From Treponema_I sp045616125 (GTDB taxonomy: Bacteria > Spirochaetota > Spirochaetia > Treponematales > Treponemataceae): a stretch of 22,730 bases of DNA. The stretch lies in contig JAZLGC010000039.1 of assembly GCA_045616125.1 (NCBI GenBank), forward strand, positions 1 to 22,730, written 5' to 3'. The position numbers were made by a program, and so were the translations under genes. The notes beneath the pieces were generated by a model that was not told the DNA's origin, made no database searches, and saw nothing but the letters and a program-made list of their open reading frames with translations. Below, in pieces: positions 22,607 through 22,730 of the stretch; the stretch's first letter is position 1, and each line of letters starts with the position of its first letter.

Positions 22607-22730
22607 GGCGATGTCCGTAAAAAGTGTTGCTGAATGCTACACAGCAACAAAGATTGTACAGGAATGCCACAAATCGAGAGGAGGGACAGTACAGGCAAAA
22701 ATTGTTGAAGCCCGGCGTTCATGCGGCAGC
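22607..22730 (-). repeat. Structured intergenic repeat, copy 3 (window edge, inverted)
   Basis: The reverse complement matches copy 1 from about position 44 to 168 nearly base for base, including the outer-stem right arm (GCCGGGCTTCA), CCTCTCGATTTG and the TGTTGCTG / CAGCAACA hairpin followed by T5. The three-way junction is cut by the window end. The visible hairpin-B arm reads GCATGAAC where the other copies have GCATGGAC. Confidence 0.8.

Overview
The window looks like chromosomal DNA of an anaerobic, host-associated bacterium, most likely a spirochaete of the Treponema type. That assignment is an inference. It rests on an LL-diaminopimelate aminotransferase (the DapL lysine/peptidoglycan route), a reverse rubrerythrin for anaerobic peroxide defence, the UPF0237/UPF0210 pair, GT8-acyltransferase envelope genes, and an overall protein style I associate with gut treponemes. 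No rRNA, tRNA, CRISPR array or transposase gene was found. A structured repeat lies at both ends of the window in opposite orientation, so the window may be a contig that broke at a multicopy repeat.

Left part (224-6319, minus strand): dapL sits downstream of two tandem modules, each an XRE-cupin regulator followed by a CoA ligase of the AMP-forming acetyl/acyl-CoA synthetase superfamily. The promoter-proximal regulator has a perfect 14-bp inverted repeat laid over its promoter. Next, on the plus strand, come a reverse rubrerythrin (preceded by another copy of the structured repeat) and a three-gene envelope-lipid operon. That operon encodes an acyltransferase, a GT8 glycosyltransferase, and a single protein fusing a GT8 domain to an acyltransferase domain.

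Middle part (10.8-14.5 kb): an AGCS-type sodium/amino-acid symporter on the minus strand is divergent from the conserved ACT-domain (UPF0237) and UPF0210 gene pair. Strong hairpins, duplicated terminators and short REP-like repeats fill the gaps.

Right part (14.5-22.6 kb): this is the most unusual region. It holds a sigma-70-family factor, a MoxR-like AAA+ ATPase translationally coupled to a protein with both a zinc-protease-like HEAGH motif and a complete vWA/MIDAS motif, a coupled pair of unknown small genes, and a second AAA+ ATPase with an N-terminal helical/winged-helix-like part. On the plus strand there is a large regulator that reads as sigma-like region 2, HTH, and a C-terminal WYL-like domain, followed by a small cysteine-rich protein. 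Three transcription units here (unknown pair, MoxR-vWA, AAA+) start with nearly the same promoter: TTTTACGA, 13 bp, A(C/T)C, then TANNNT. This differs from the TTG-type -35 boxes elsewhere in the window. I infer a small regulon run by the locus's own sigma factor and gated by the sigma/WYL protein. Its job (stress, protein remodelling or conflict/defence) cannot be settled from sequence alone.
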